This document shows positions 1-6,407 of a stretch of DNA of 13,097 bases, one piece after another. Under the pieces are notes generated by a model that made no database searches, was not told the origin of the DNA, and saw nothing but the letters and a program-made list of their open reading frames with translations. Every line of letters starts with the position of its first letter. Within the stretch, counting starts at the first letter, position 1. This stretch comes from Nitrososphaerota archaeon (GTDB lineage: Archaea; Thermoproteota; Nitrososphaeria; Nitrososphaerales; UBA183): positions 1 through 13,097 of the forward strand of contig JAPCJN010000052.1 of the NCBI GenBank assembly GCA_027886925.1. The letters are read 5' to 3'. A program made the translations under genes and the position numbers.

Positions 1-874
1 TGATGAATCCGACCTTGCTCCTGCGGTTCTCGCGCGGAAGCTTGAGAATCGAAGTGACCTTTTCCTTCTCGGCCGGGGTGCAGAGCGCGAGCAGCCTGAT
101 GAGCATCAGGGTCCTCTTGCCCTCTAGGAGGTCATCGCCGATCTCCTTCCCATACTTCGACTGGTCCCCGGAGAGGTTCAGGACGTCGTCGTGAATCTGG
201 AAGCCGACGCCGAGCTTCTTTCCCGCCTCCACTATCAAGTCCAGCGACCCTTCGTCCGCGCCTCCGACCACGCCCCCCAGCCGCATCGGGCCTATCACTG
301 TGTACCAGGACGTCTTCTTGATGCACATCGTGAAGTAGTCGTCCTCGGTCAGGTCCCACCGGTCGTTCACGACCCAGGCGAGCTCGATGTGCTGGCCCTC
401 GGTGGTATTGGTCACCATGTTGGAGAACTCCTTCATCACCCTCAGGGTGGTCTCGTCGCCGAGCAGTTCCCTGTTCGTGAGGAGGACGCCCCACATCAGG
501 GCGTGGAGAGCGTCCCCTGCGTTGAGCGCAAGCGTCCAGTCGTATTTCCGGTGGAGCGCGGGCGCGCCCCTCCTCATTTCGGACCTGTCCTCGATGTCGT
601 CATGGATGAGGATCCAGTTCTGGAAGATCTCGATGCAGGCGGCCGTGGTCATCACGTCTTCCTCCCTCCCTCCGAAGCCTTTGCAGGCGCTCACGCACAT
701 CAGGGCCCTCATCCCTTTCGCGGGCCGTTGTGGATAGTCCCGAAGCATCTTGTAGAGGAGGTCGACCTCGGGTATAGGGCTGCTCTTTGGGAGGAAGTCG
801 TCGAGGATCAACTTGTCGACCGCTGACTTCACCCTGGCCATCTCAGAGAGCATCTTCTCGGTCTGCATGGTCAT
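1..874 (-). CDS. idsA: Geranylgeranyl diphosphate synthase (polyprenyl synthetase), C-terminus cut by window edge
   Basis: Condenses IPP with allylic diphosphates to the C20 chain of archaeal ether lipids; cytosolic. 291 codons are visible from ATG 874. The first aspartate-rich motif is DDIED (residues 92-96) and the second is DDVLN (229-233), where Asn in the last place is common in this family. Trp87 sits five residues before the first motif. In the Sulfolobus GGPS this place is Phe and limits the product to C20, so a C20 product is likely here (inference). A typical enzyme is about 330-350 residues, so the end is missing off the left edge. The gene lies 63 bp after isopentenyl phosphate kinase on the same strand. 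The start is chosen because GGAG (889-886) lies 11 nt before ATG 874, while ATG 885 is out of frame and stops after four codons. A perfect inverted repeat lies just upstream. A farnesyl/geranylgeranyl bifunctional product is possible. Confidence 0.93.
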   Translation of the reverse strand, partial: MTMQTEKMLSEMARVKSAVDKLILDDFLPKSSPIPEVDLLYKMLRDYPQRPAKGMRALMCVSACKGFGGREEDVMTTAACIEIFQNWILIHDDIEDRSEMRRGAPALHRKYDWTLALNAGDALHALMWGVLLTNRELLGDETTLRVMKEFSNMVTNTTEGQHIELAWVVNDRWDLTEDDYFTMCIKKTSWYTVIGPMRLGGVVGGADEGSLDLIVEAGKKLGVGFQIHDDVLNLSGDQSKYGKEIGDDLLEGKRTLMLIRLLALCTPAEKEKVTSILKLPRENRRSKVGFI

Positions 875-896
875 GGCGCGGTCATCTCCCCCTGCT

Positions 897-916
897 CACA
901 AGAGAGAAATCTTGTG
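897..916 (-). repeat. Perfect 7-bp inverted repeat in the idsA leader
   Basis: The arms CACAAGA and TCTTGTG match perfectly around a 6-nt spacer. The element occupies much of the 63-nt gap between the kinase stop (938) and idsA (ATG 874), about 7 nt upstream of the presumed Shine-Dalgarno. No T-run follows, so it does not look like a terminator. It could be an operator, an mRNA hairpin that affects idsA translation, or chance. Confidence 0.45.
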
Positions 917-937
917 TCGTGACGTTGAAGACAGCGA

Positions 938-1738
938 TCATCCGCTCCAGACACCCGGGGGTACCTTTACGGTTGTTCCACGGAACTCCACGCCCTTTAA
1001 GGCTTTAGAGAACTCGGCCGGCTTCAGGCCAGAGACGAATCGCACTTCGGTCCCGCTGGAAGCCATCCGGAGCGCCTCCTGCACCTTGAGCACAATCCCG
1101 CCTGTGGCATCCTCGGTCCGTGCTCTCTTCTTCTTCATCCTGCCGAGGGTAGACTCGCCCAGGGACTCGATCAGGTTCCCGTCAGCGTCGAGGAGACCAT
1201 CGACGTCCATCGCCATCACGCAGCGCTGCGCCCCGAGCATCTTAGACAGCTCGACGCTCATCGTGTCGCCCGAGAGGATCCTGAAACCCTTCCCGTCGTG
1301 GATGACATCGCCAAAGGTCACAGGGGTCGCCCCCCCGCCTAAGAGGTTCTCGATGAAAGACACGCCTCCTTCGTCCTCAAGGTCCAAAAGCGAGAAGGGC
1401 GAGAAGCAGTAGGGGTGCAGGCCCGCTTGCGTCAGCGAGGCGCAGACCTTTGCGTCGAGCCGGAACATGGCCTCCCTGGTCTCGCTCACCCCGTCCGGAG
1501 AGGCTGAAGACCTGCGGGAGGAGAGGCCGTATCTCTTCGCTACGGTGTGACCGAACGAGCCGCCTCCGTGGACGACCACCAGGCGAAGGTCCGAGGCCTT
1601 CATCGCCCTCCCGAGAGCCCTCACGACCTCGTCCCTGTAAGAGAACGCGACTCCCTTGTCCGTGATCGCGGAACCTCCCAGCTTGACAACCACCACCGCA
1701 GTCTTGGCCGGGTCTGTCGGCGCTACTCTTCGGTCCAT
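938..1738 (-). CDS. Isopentenyl phosphate kinase
   Basis: Phosphorylates isopentenyl phosphate to IPP with ATP, the last C5 step of the archaeal (alternative) mevalonate routes. It is an amino-acid-kinase fold protein of 266 residues, the usual family size. The N-terminal phosphate loop is VKLGGSAITDKG (18-29). HGGGSFGH (57-64) ends in the His that matches the catalytic histidine known in the Methanocaldococcus enzyme and separates IPK from fosfomycin kinases. The substrate-end segment is SGDTMSVELSKMLGA and the C-terminal part is GLKPAEFSKALKG. ATG 1738 is preferred over longer in-frame starts because the fold begins there. It overlaps the end of mevalonate kinase (stop at 1723) by 16 bases, which implies translational coupling. 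No isopentenyl diphosphate isomerase gene follows before idsA. Confidence 0.93.
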   Translation of the reverse strand: MDRRVAPTDPAKTAVVVVKLGGSAITDKGVAFSYRDEVVRALGRAMKASDLRLVVVHGGGSFGHTVAKRYGLSSRRSSASPDGVSETREAMFRLDAKVCASLTQAGLHPYCFSPFSLLDLEDEGGVSFIENLLGGGATPVTFGDVIHDGKGFRILSGDTMSVELSKMLGAQRCVMAMDVDGLLDADGNLIESLGESTLGRMKKKRARTEDATGGIVLKVQEALRMASSGTEVRFVSGLKPAEFSKALKGVEFRGTTVKVPPGVWSG

Positions 1739-2649
1739 ATCCTCAAACCTTCGGTCGGTATGACCGTGAAGAACGAACTGTACCCCTTCCTTGCGAGTTT
1801 CCCGATCGCCGCTTGAGCTTCGACCTCGTCGACAGGCGGCACCGCCAAGACGCTTCCGCCGCCCCCGGCTCCGGTAAGCTTGGCCCCGAGGCATCCAGAA
1901 GCCAGGCAAAGGTCGACGAGCGCGTCCAGCCTCCTGTTGGAGGCTCCTGCGCTTCCAAGGACGGCGTGGTTGTAGGTCATCAGTCGCGCCAACCCCAGGG
2001 AGTCCCCCTCGAGAAGCCTCTCGGAGCAGAGTTTCGATATCATCGTCGCGCTCTCGCAGAGGTGCGCGAACATGGCCGGGTAGCTCTTCTTCATGCCGGC
2101 CACCTTCTTGATGAGCTTCCCGGTGCTTCTCCTCCGTCCGGAATATGCGACCAGGAGCCTGACCGGACCGTTGACGTCGACCCGTCGCGGCGGTTCCCCC
2201 ATCCTGTAGAGGATTACGCCGCCCATCGCTGAGACCGTCGCGTCGACGCCAGACGGGCGCCCGTGGATGACCCTCTCTCCCGCGGAGGCTCTCTCGATGA
2301 GGGAGGGGACGTCGCGGTCCCAGCCCTCGAGGGCACTCACGGCCCCGGTGATCGCGAGCATGGTGGCGGCAGAAGAGCCCAGTCCCGCCCCATCCGCGAG
2401 CGCAGATGTGATTGAAATCTTGACCCGCGGGAGGTGTCCGTGCAGCTTGTAGAGCGAGTCGACCAGCTTCCTAGATGGAAGCAGCACTCTGGCCCCGCGG
2501 AGTTGGGAGGAGATCTGGACCTCGTTGCTCCTCGTGGCCTCGACCCTCACCTTCCTCTCGATGGCCGATGCGACGGCCGTCGCGCCGTGGACGACGAAGT
2601 GTTCCCCCGAGATTATTACCTTCCCTGGCGCTTCAGCGATGGCCTTTAC
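1723..2649 (-). CDS. mvk: Mevalonate kinase with non-canonical start region
   Basis: Phosphorylates mevalonate to 5-phosphomevalonate; a GHMP-fold enzyme. Motif 1 APGKVIISGEHFVVHG lies at residues 7-22, motif 2 DGAGLGSSAA near 86-95, the catalytic-Asp segment RPSGVDA at about 131-137, and motif 3 LTGAGGGG near 257-264. The length of 308 is normal. The odd point is the start. Between the in-frame TGA (2658-2656) and the GTG at 2550 there is no ATG, GTG, TTG or CTG, yet motif 1 is encoded in that stretch. I place the start at GTA 2649 because a perfect GGTGATC (2660-2654) ends 4 nt before it and the protein then begins like family members (xKAIAEAPGK). The GTG at 2550 would remove 33 residues, including motif 1. 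A sequencing error, or one extra base in the AAA at 2648-2646, is an alternative. Identity is certain; the start is not. Confidence 0.9.
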   Translation of the reverse strand, partial: VKAIAEAPGKVIISGEHFVVHGATAVASAIERKVRVEATRSNEVQISSQLRGARVLLPSRKLVDSLYKLHGHLPRVKISITSALADGAGLGSSAATMLAITGAVSALEGWDRDVPSLIERASAGERVIHGRPSGVDATVSAMGGVILYRMGEPPRRVDVNGPVRLLVAYSGRRRSTGKLIKKVAGMKKSYPAMFAHLCESATMISKLCSERLLEGDSLGLARLMTYNHAVLGSAGASNRRLDALVDLCLASGCLGAKLTGAGGGGSVLAVPPVDEVEAQAAIGKLARKGYSSFFTVIPTEGLRIWTEE

Positions 2650-2653
2650 TGAC

Positions 2654-2660
2654 GATCACC
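2654..2660 (-). promoter_or_regulatory. Strong Shine-Dalgarno for mevalonate kinase
   Basis: GGTGATC on the minus strand is a 7-nt match to the usual archaeal anti-Shine-Dalgarno. Four bases separate it from GTA 2649, which is where a start codon is expected. It is the best ribosome-binding match noted in the window and argues that initiation occurs at or very near 2649 rather than at 2550. Confidence 0.65.
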
Positions 2661-2754
2661 AAAGGCACCGGTCTGGATTAGTAGTAGTAGTATCACTTTC
2701 TCCCTCTAGGCTCCCAAGAACAAGGGTGCCGCACGAGAAGTAATAGTATTTGCT

Positions 2755-3450
2755 CTAGCGGTATCTGTCGCGATGCGGCCGCTCGTCTTCCTCTTCCTCT
2801 ATGTCTGATTCGACCATCTTCGTCTCAAAGTCGTCGATGCCGTACTTGAGCTGCTGGTCGCCAGTCAGAAGCGAAGAATGGGTGAGGACCGACCTCGTGA
2901 GCAGATAGAATATCGTCGCAAGCGACCTCCTTCCTCTGTTGTTCCCGGGGATCACAAGGTCGACGTCGTCCGTGATGTTGTCCGTGTCGCACACGGCGAT
3001 TACCGGCGTGCCCATCTTTCCCGCCTCGACGATGGCTTGTGTGTCGGACGCTGGGTCGGCGACGACGATGAGCTCGACGTCGAGGTGCCCTGGGAAGAGG
3101 GGGTTCGTGAGCGTCCCGGGCATGAACCTCCCGGTGACGCCGATGGCCTTCGTCAGCTCGCAGAACTTCTCGACGGGGGTCTTGCCATAGTCGCGGCTGG
3201 TGTAGACCACGACGTTCGGCGGGCCGACAAAAGCGATGAACTTGCCCGCCACGTCTATCCTGTGGAGGGTCTTCGCATAATCGATCAGGTGCAATCCGTC
3301 AGGCCTAGGCCGGGTCGTGAACTGTTCCATCGACTTGGTCCTTACCTGGGTGCCGATCCTTATCCCCGTGGCCAGCAGGGCTTTCTCCGACAACTCGGGG
3401 ACGACCATCTTCTCCTCCGAACCGGCGTCGTCTCCCTCTTCTGCCATCAT
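2755..3450 (-). CDS. rps2: Small ribosomal subunit protein S2 (uS2)
   Basis: 30S protein on the solvent side near the mRNA exit. 231 residues; the archaeal S2 core begins near ALLATGIRIGTQV. The family signature DPASDTQAIVEAGKMGTPVIAVCDTDN lies in the second half, followed by DLVIPGNNRGRRS. A short acidic N-terminal leader (GDDAGSEE) and an acidic then basic C-terminal tail (IEEEEDERPHRDRYR) flank the core; such acidic tails are common in archaeal S2. ATG 3450 or the adjacent ATG 3447 can start it. A TATA-like box at 3498-3506 sits about 50 nt upstream, so S2 may head a unit with the isoprenoid genes; mvk begins about 105 nt after its stop. Linkage to enolase is the usual archaeal arrangement. 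Confidence 0.97.
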   Translation of the reverse strand: MMAEEGDDAGSEEKMVVPELSEKALLATGIRIGTQVRTKSMEQFTTRPRPDGLHLIDYAKTLHRIDVAGKFIAFVGPPNVVVYTSRDYGKTPVEKFCELTKAIGVTGRFMPGTLTNPLFPGHLDVELIVVADPASDTQAIVEAGKMGTPVIAVCDTDNITDDVDLVIPGNNRGRRSLATIFYLLTRSVLTHSSLLTGDQQLKYGIDDFETKMVESDIEEEEDERPHRDRYR

Positions 3451-3497
3451 AGGTGTCCCTTTCTTGTCGTCAAGCCTTCCGCCTGCTTCGAGAACCT

Positions 3498-3506
3498 CAT
3501 TTAAGT
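3498..3506 (-). promoter_or_regulatory. TATA-like box upstream of rps2
   Basis: ACTTAAATG on the minus strand lies in the 79-bp gap between enolase and rps2. A start 25-27 nt downstream would leave a leader of about 25 nt. It is the AT-richest stretch in a GC-rich gap. Inferred from position and composition only. Confidence 0.4.
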
Positions 3507-3529
3507 CTTGGGCTCACTCGGCGACCGAT

Positions 3530-4771
3530 TCAGGCCGGGACGGATGCCATCTTGGCGCTCGTCCCGAGCTCTTCTCCTATCCTGAGCAGCTCGTTCAGCT
3601 TCGCGGTCCTCTCGCCTCCGACCACGCCCGCCTTCATCAGGCCGTCTCCGAACCCTACCGCGATCTGGGCCAGGTGCCCGCCCTCGTTGTCTCCGGAGCG
3701 GTGCGAGGCGATGACGACGTGCCCCGACCTCTTAGCGAGGTCCGAGAACTGATGCGCTTCCCACAGCGTCCCGATCTGGTTTACCTTCATTATCACCCCG
3801 TTCGTGCTCTTCTTCGAGATGCCTATGTTCAGCCTCTCCGAGTCCGTCGTGTAGAGGTCGTCCCCCGTGACTAGCGTCCCCTTCAGCTCCGAGTGGAGCT
3901 TCGCGTATCCTTCGAAGTCGTCCTCGTAAAGGGGGTCCTCGACGTAGAACAAGTCGTACTTGTCGCAGAGCTCGACGATGAAGGCCATCTGCTGCTCGCG
4001 AGACAGCGTCTTCTTTGTAGTCCTGTAGTAGTAACCACCCTTCCTAGGGTCGTAGAGGCTGTCAGCCGCGACGTCGACGCCGAACCTCACCTTCACGCCG
4101 GTCTCGTCCTGGACCCGGGCGACCGTTCCTGACACGACCTCCAGAGCCTCGGCGTCGGTCAGCCCCGGAGACCATCCGCCTTCGTCTCCCTTGCCAACCG
4201 GGTAGCTCAGCCTCCTTGAGAGTTCCTTGCCGACGTCCTTGTGTATCCTGAGGTTTACTTCGATCGCTTCCATTATGTTGCTTGCGCCGAGAGGGGCGAC
4301 GAGTATCTCCTGGAAGGCTGGAGAGAGCTCGCTCGCGTGCTTCCCTCCGCCTATGGTGTTGCCGAGGGGGAAGGGAAGGGCGCCCGACTCCGGGCTGATG
4401 ACACGGCACATGGGGACGCCCCGGGCCTTCGCCTCCGCCTCTATTGCAGCGACGCTGACCGCGTAGGCCAGGGAGCCTCCGATCTTGGAGTAGTTGCGAG
4501 TCCCGTCGATGCGCTTCAACGCCTCGGTCATGCCCTTCGAGTCAGAGGCGTCGAGGCCGACTATCTCTTTGGCGAGCTTGTCGTTGAATTGTGAGGCCGT
4601 CTTCTCCGGGTCACCGTCGACGAACGGGATTGCCTCGTTGGTGCCCCGGCTCGCGCCTGACGGCGAGAGAGCCCTTCCCAGACCACCACCCTCCACGATG
4701 ACGTCGGCCTCGATGCCTGGGTCTCCGCGCCCGTTGAAGCAGACCCTGACCTTTACTTGGTTGATGCGCAA
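3530..4771 (-). CDS. eno: Enolase (phosphopyruvate hydratase)
   Basis: Interconverts 2-phosphoglycerate and phosphoenolpyruvate; cytosolic, Mg-dependent. 413 residues, family length. Loop 1 is SGASRG (38-43), with Arg where most enolases have Thr or Val. H145 in GGGKHA, E155 in FQE, and E197 in GDEGG match the yeast active-site residues H159, E168 and E211. Mg ligands are D233 (GVDVAAD), E278 (VEDPLYEDD) and D304 or D305 (GDDLYTTD). Catalytic K329 is in IMKVNQIG; H357-R358-S359 and K380 follow. The usual SGETED is SGDNEGG here. The start is TTG 4771: the stop TAG is only two codons upstream and no other start fits, since the N-terminal strand begins immediately. No clear Shine-Dalgarno is present. 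It follows rpoN by 79 bp; rpoK, often found there, is absent. Confidence 0.97.
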   Translation of the reverse strand: MRINQVKVRVCFNGRGDPGIEADVIVEGGGLGRALSPSGASRGTNEAIPFVDGDPEKTASQFNDKLAKEIVGLDASDSKGMTEALKRIDGTRNYSKIGGSLAYAVSVAAIEAEAKARGVPMCRVISPESGALPFPLGNTIGGGKHASELSPAFQEILVAPLGASNIMEAIEVNLRIHKDVGKELSRRLSYPVGKGDEGGWSPGLTDAEALEVVSGTVARVQDETGVKVRFGVDVAADSLYDPRKGGYYYRTTKKTLSREQQMAFIVELCDKYDLFYVEDPLYEDDFEGYAKLHSELKGTLVTGDDLYTTDSERLNIGISKKSTNGVIMKVNQIGTLWEAHQFSDLAKRSGHVVIASHRSGDNEGGHLAQIAVGFGDGLMKAGVVGGERTAKLNELLRIGEELGTSAKMASVPA

Positions 4772-4802
4772 GGAGACTAGTGCACGCTCAGGTTTCTGAT
4801 GA

Positions 4803-4816
4803 CATTCACTTGAATG
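4803..4816 (-). repeat. Short inverted repeat upstream of eno
   Basis: CATTCA and TGAATG arms surround a 2-nt spacer, centred about 38 nt before the TTG start of enolase in the 79-bp rpoN-eno gap. A few such 6-bp palindromes are expected by chance in this length of DNA. The rest of the gap shows no RNA gene, no rpoK and no convincing TATA box. Confidence 0.25.
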
Positions 4817-4850
4817 CTCTCCTTCTCTTGGCCCCTGCTGGCTGGTCTGA

Positions 4851-5063
4851 TTATGTGAGCGGGTTCTTCTGGGCGTAGTAGGGGAGGACTTGGTCGATAA
4901 GGTCGACTGACGATATGAGCATCCTCCTGCAACAATACCTGTTAATCTTGAGCTCGTCCAGTACCTTGCCAGGATCTTCTCCCGCCTTCACCTTGGACTC
5001 GAAGTCGGCAAACTTGTCGCCGATCAACTTGCCACAGGTAAAGCACCTTATTGGGATCATCAT
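4851..5063 (-). CDS. rpoN: DNA-directed RNA polymerase subunit N (Rpb10)
   Basis: Small zinc-binding subunit that, with subunits D, L and P, forms the assembly platform of archaeal RNA polymerase. 70 residues, family length. The signature is [10 protein letters not shown] at the start and YCCRRM at residues 43-48; the four zinc ligands are C7, C10, C44 and C45. Two tandem ATG codons (5063 and 5060) can start it. AGGTGA (5079-5074) serves as Shine-Dalgarno and contains the TGA of rps9, so the two genes are tightly coupled. Its partner rpoD lies in the same cluster. Confidence 0.97.
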   Translation of the reverse strand: MMIPIRCFTCGKLIGDKFADFESKVKAGEDPGKVLDELKINRYCCRRMLISSVDLIDQVLPYYAQKNPLT

Positions 5064-5073
5064 TGTTAATCGG

Positions 5074-5496
5074 TCACCTGTATGATTTCTGGCGTCTTCT
5101 TCTTGCTCCTGGTCCGCCGAACTTCTTTGGCTCGGTCTGTCTAGGATCGCCGGCGAGGAGGTATTTATTGTAAGCGGCCATCTTCTCCCTCAGGCTGGCG
5201 CCCTTTTGCTGGTCTAGGAACGCCCGTGCTATCGCCATCGCCGCAGCGTCTGCCTGGCTCATGAAACCGCCTCCAGCCACGCTCACCTCGACGTCGAACT
5301 TCTCTCTGAGCTCGCCTACTATCACGACCGGGGCCATCATGTGGAGGCGGGCGACCTCGGGCTCCCACACCTCGAGGGGGACGCCGTTCACCCGGATCCT
5401 TCCCTTGCCGAGCGTCACCGCTGCGGTGGCCCTGGACGTCTTCCTCGAACCAGGATACAGCTTGGGTTTTGCAGCCTGCTTTGTTTGTGTTACCAA
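5074..5496 (-). CDS. rps9: Small ribosomal subunit protein S9 (uS9)
   Basis: 30S head protein whose C-terminal tail reaches the P-site tRNA. From TTG 5496 it has 140 residues. The core starts at [12 protein letters not shown] and continues through [36 protein letters not shown] is the family's central signature. The C-terminus ([17 protein letters not shown]) is the expected basic tail ending in Arg. I chose TTG 5496 because it lies 7 bases after the L13 stop and avoids reading L13 codons out of frame; another TTG at 5532 would add 12 residues. No ATG is available. The stop overlaps the rpoN Shine-Dalgarno. Confidence 0.95.
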   Translation of the reverse strand: MVTQTKQAAKPKLYPGSRKTSRATAAVTLGKGRIRVNGVPLEVWEPEVARLHMMAPVVIVGELREKFDVEVSVAGGGFMSQADAAAMAIARAFLDQQKGASLREKMAAYNKYLLAGDPRQTEPKKFGGPGARRRRQKSYR

Positions 5497-5503
5497 AGTT
5501 AAC

Positions 5504-6052
5504 TCAACCGTTCCATCCGATGTTCTTGGCAAGCTCCGCGATTGTCGTGTACATGGGGAGGGGCCTTGTCGCCATCGCCTCGTCCAGCTTCTCGAGCGAG
5601 GCGCCCGAGTACTTTTGGGGCACGCCCATGTAGACGCGAAGCCTCTTCAAGGCCAGAGCGCCCTTGGGCTTTTCTTTCGGGACCATCCCCCTCACCATCC
5701 TCCAGATGATGTTGTCAGGCCGCCTGGGATGCAAGGGCCCGTAGATCGGGTTCACTTTGCTGCCAAGCTCTAGCTTCTGTTTCCACGCCTCGATTATCGT
5801 GTCTCTCTTTCCCGAGAGGACGGCCTTTTCCGCGTTCAGCACGACTATCCTCTTACCTGTGAGGATCTGGGCCGCGACCAAGGAGCAGAGCCTCCCGGCG
5901 ATGTGCCCGGTAGCATCGATGTAAACGACCCCGTTACTCTGGGGGGCAGGCCCCTTGACCTCGGCGACGGGCTCGACCATGGGCTCGACGACCACTACGG
6001 CTGTTTCCTTCTTGGCGCCAGTGCGCTTGGCCTCAGTCTTGCTACTTGACAA
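5504..6052 (-). CDS. rpl13: Large ribosomal subunit protein L13 (uL13) with N-terminal extension
   Basis: 50S assembly protein. The conserved domain begins at VVYIDATGHIAGRLCS (about 42-57), with the family motifs GKRIVVLNAEKAVLSGKR and GPLHPRRPDNIIWRMVRGMVP following. Before it is an extension of about 41 residues rich in Ala, Glu, Val and Lys, not usual in archaeal L13. The start is TTG 6052, supported by GGAG spaced 6 nt upstream; it overlaps the end of rpl18e by 11 bases. ATG at residue 25 is an alternative but lacks a ribosome-binding site. The extension has no membrane segment or recognised motif. Identity is certain; the exact N-terminus is less so. Confidence 0.95.
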   Translation of the reverse strand: MSSSKTEAKRTGAKKETAVVVVEPMVEPVAEVKGPAPQSNGVVYIDATGHIAGRLCSLVAAQILTGKRIVVLNAEKAVLSGKRDTIIEAWKQKLELGSKVNPIYGPLHPRRPDNIIWRMVRGMVPKEKPKGALALKRLRVYMGVPQKYSGASLEKLDEAMATRPLPMYTTIAELAKNIGWNG

Positions 6053-6407
6053 GGGCGACTCCGCTGCCTTTGGGGTACTTTTTCACAAATTCCTCGACCG
6101 AGAAAGCCTTGCCGCCCGCTCCCTCTATCTTGTTCTTTGCGGAGGCCGAGAAAGAGAACGCGCCTACCACGAGCTTCTTCTCGATGGTGCCTCCTCCGAG
6201 GACCTTCCCTGGGACGAAAGCCGCCGCGACCTCCCCCAGGTTCGAGAGGCGACCGACGTTGACCTCAGGCCATGTCACGGTACCTGATGCGAGGTACTTC
6301 GCCGCCTCGCGCCAGATGCCGGCGTCCTCGCTCTTTCCCTTCCTCTCCAGAAAGACGATGGCACTCCTGAGGAGCTTGTTTGCCTTTGTTATCTTAAGGG
6401 CCGTCAT
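6042..6407 (-). CDS. rpl18e: Large ribosomal subunit protein L18e (eL18)
   Basis: 50S protein of the L15/L18e fold. 121 residues, usual for archaea. The core reads TKANKLLRSAIVFLERKG near the start, then WPEVNVGRLSNL, VPGKVLGGGTIEKKLVVGAF and a C-terminal VEEFVKKYPKGSGVALVK. ATG 6407 overlaps the rpoD stop as ATGA, the classic coupling arrangement; longer in-frame starts only read through rpoD in another frame. It overlaps rpl13 at the other end. Confidence 0.96.
   Translation of the reverse strand: MTALKITKANKLLRSAIVFLERKGKSEDAGIWREAAKYLASGTVTWPEVNVGRLSNLGEVAAAFVPGKVLGGGTIEKKLVVGAFSFSASAKNKIEGAGGKAFSVEEFVKKYPKGSGVALVK

Noticed and set aside
191..826. Long plus-strand reading frame of 211 codons opposite the prenyl synthase
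   Set aside because: It is antisense to a well-supported gene whose conserved motifs read on the minus strand. GC-rich codon bias creates such shadow frames; it shows no recognisable domain.
2677..2693. TAG trinucleotide run (about four units) upstream of mvk
   Set aside because: Too short to call a functional repeat; noted only as a possible slippage site.
2878..3504. Plus-strand frame of 208 codons opposite rps2
   Set aside because: Shadow of the S2 coding frame; no family resemblance.
4790..4805. Five-codon reading frame (MSSET) ahead of enolase after an AAGGAG string
   Set aside because: Tiny frame, no conservation visible, and easily found by chance; not enough to call a leader peptide.
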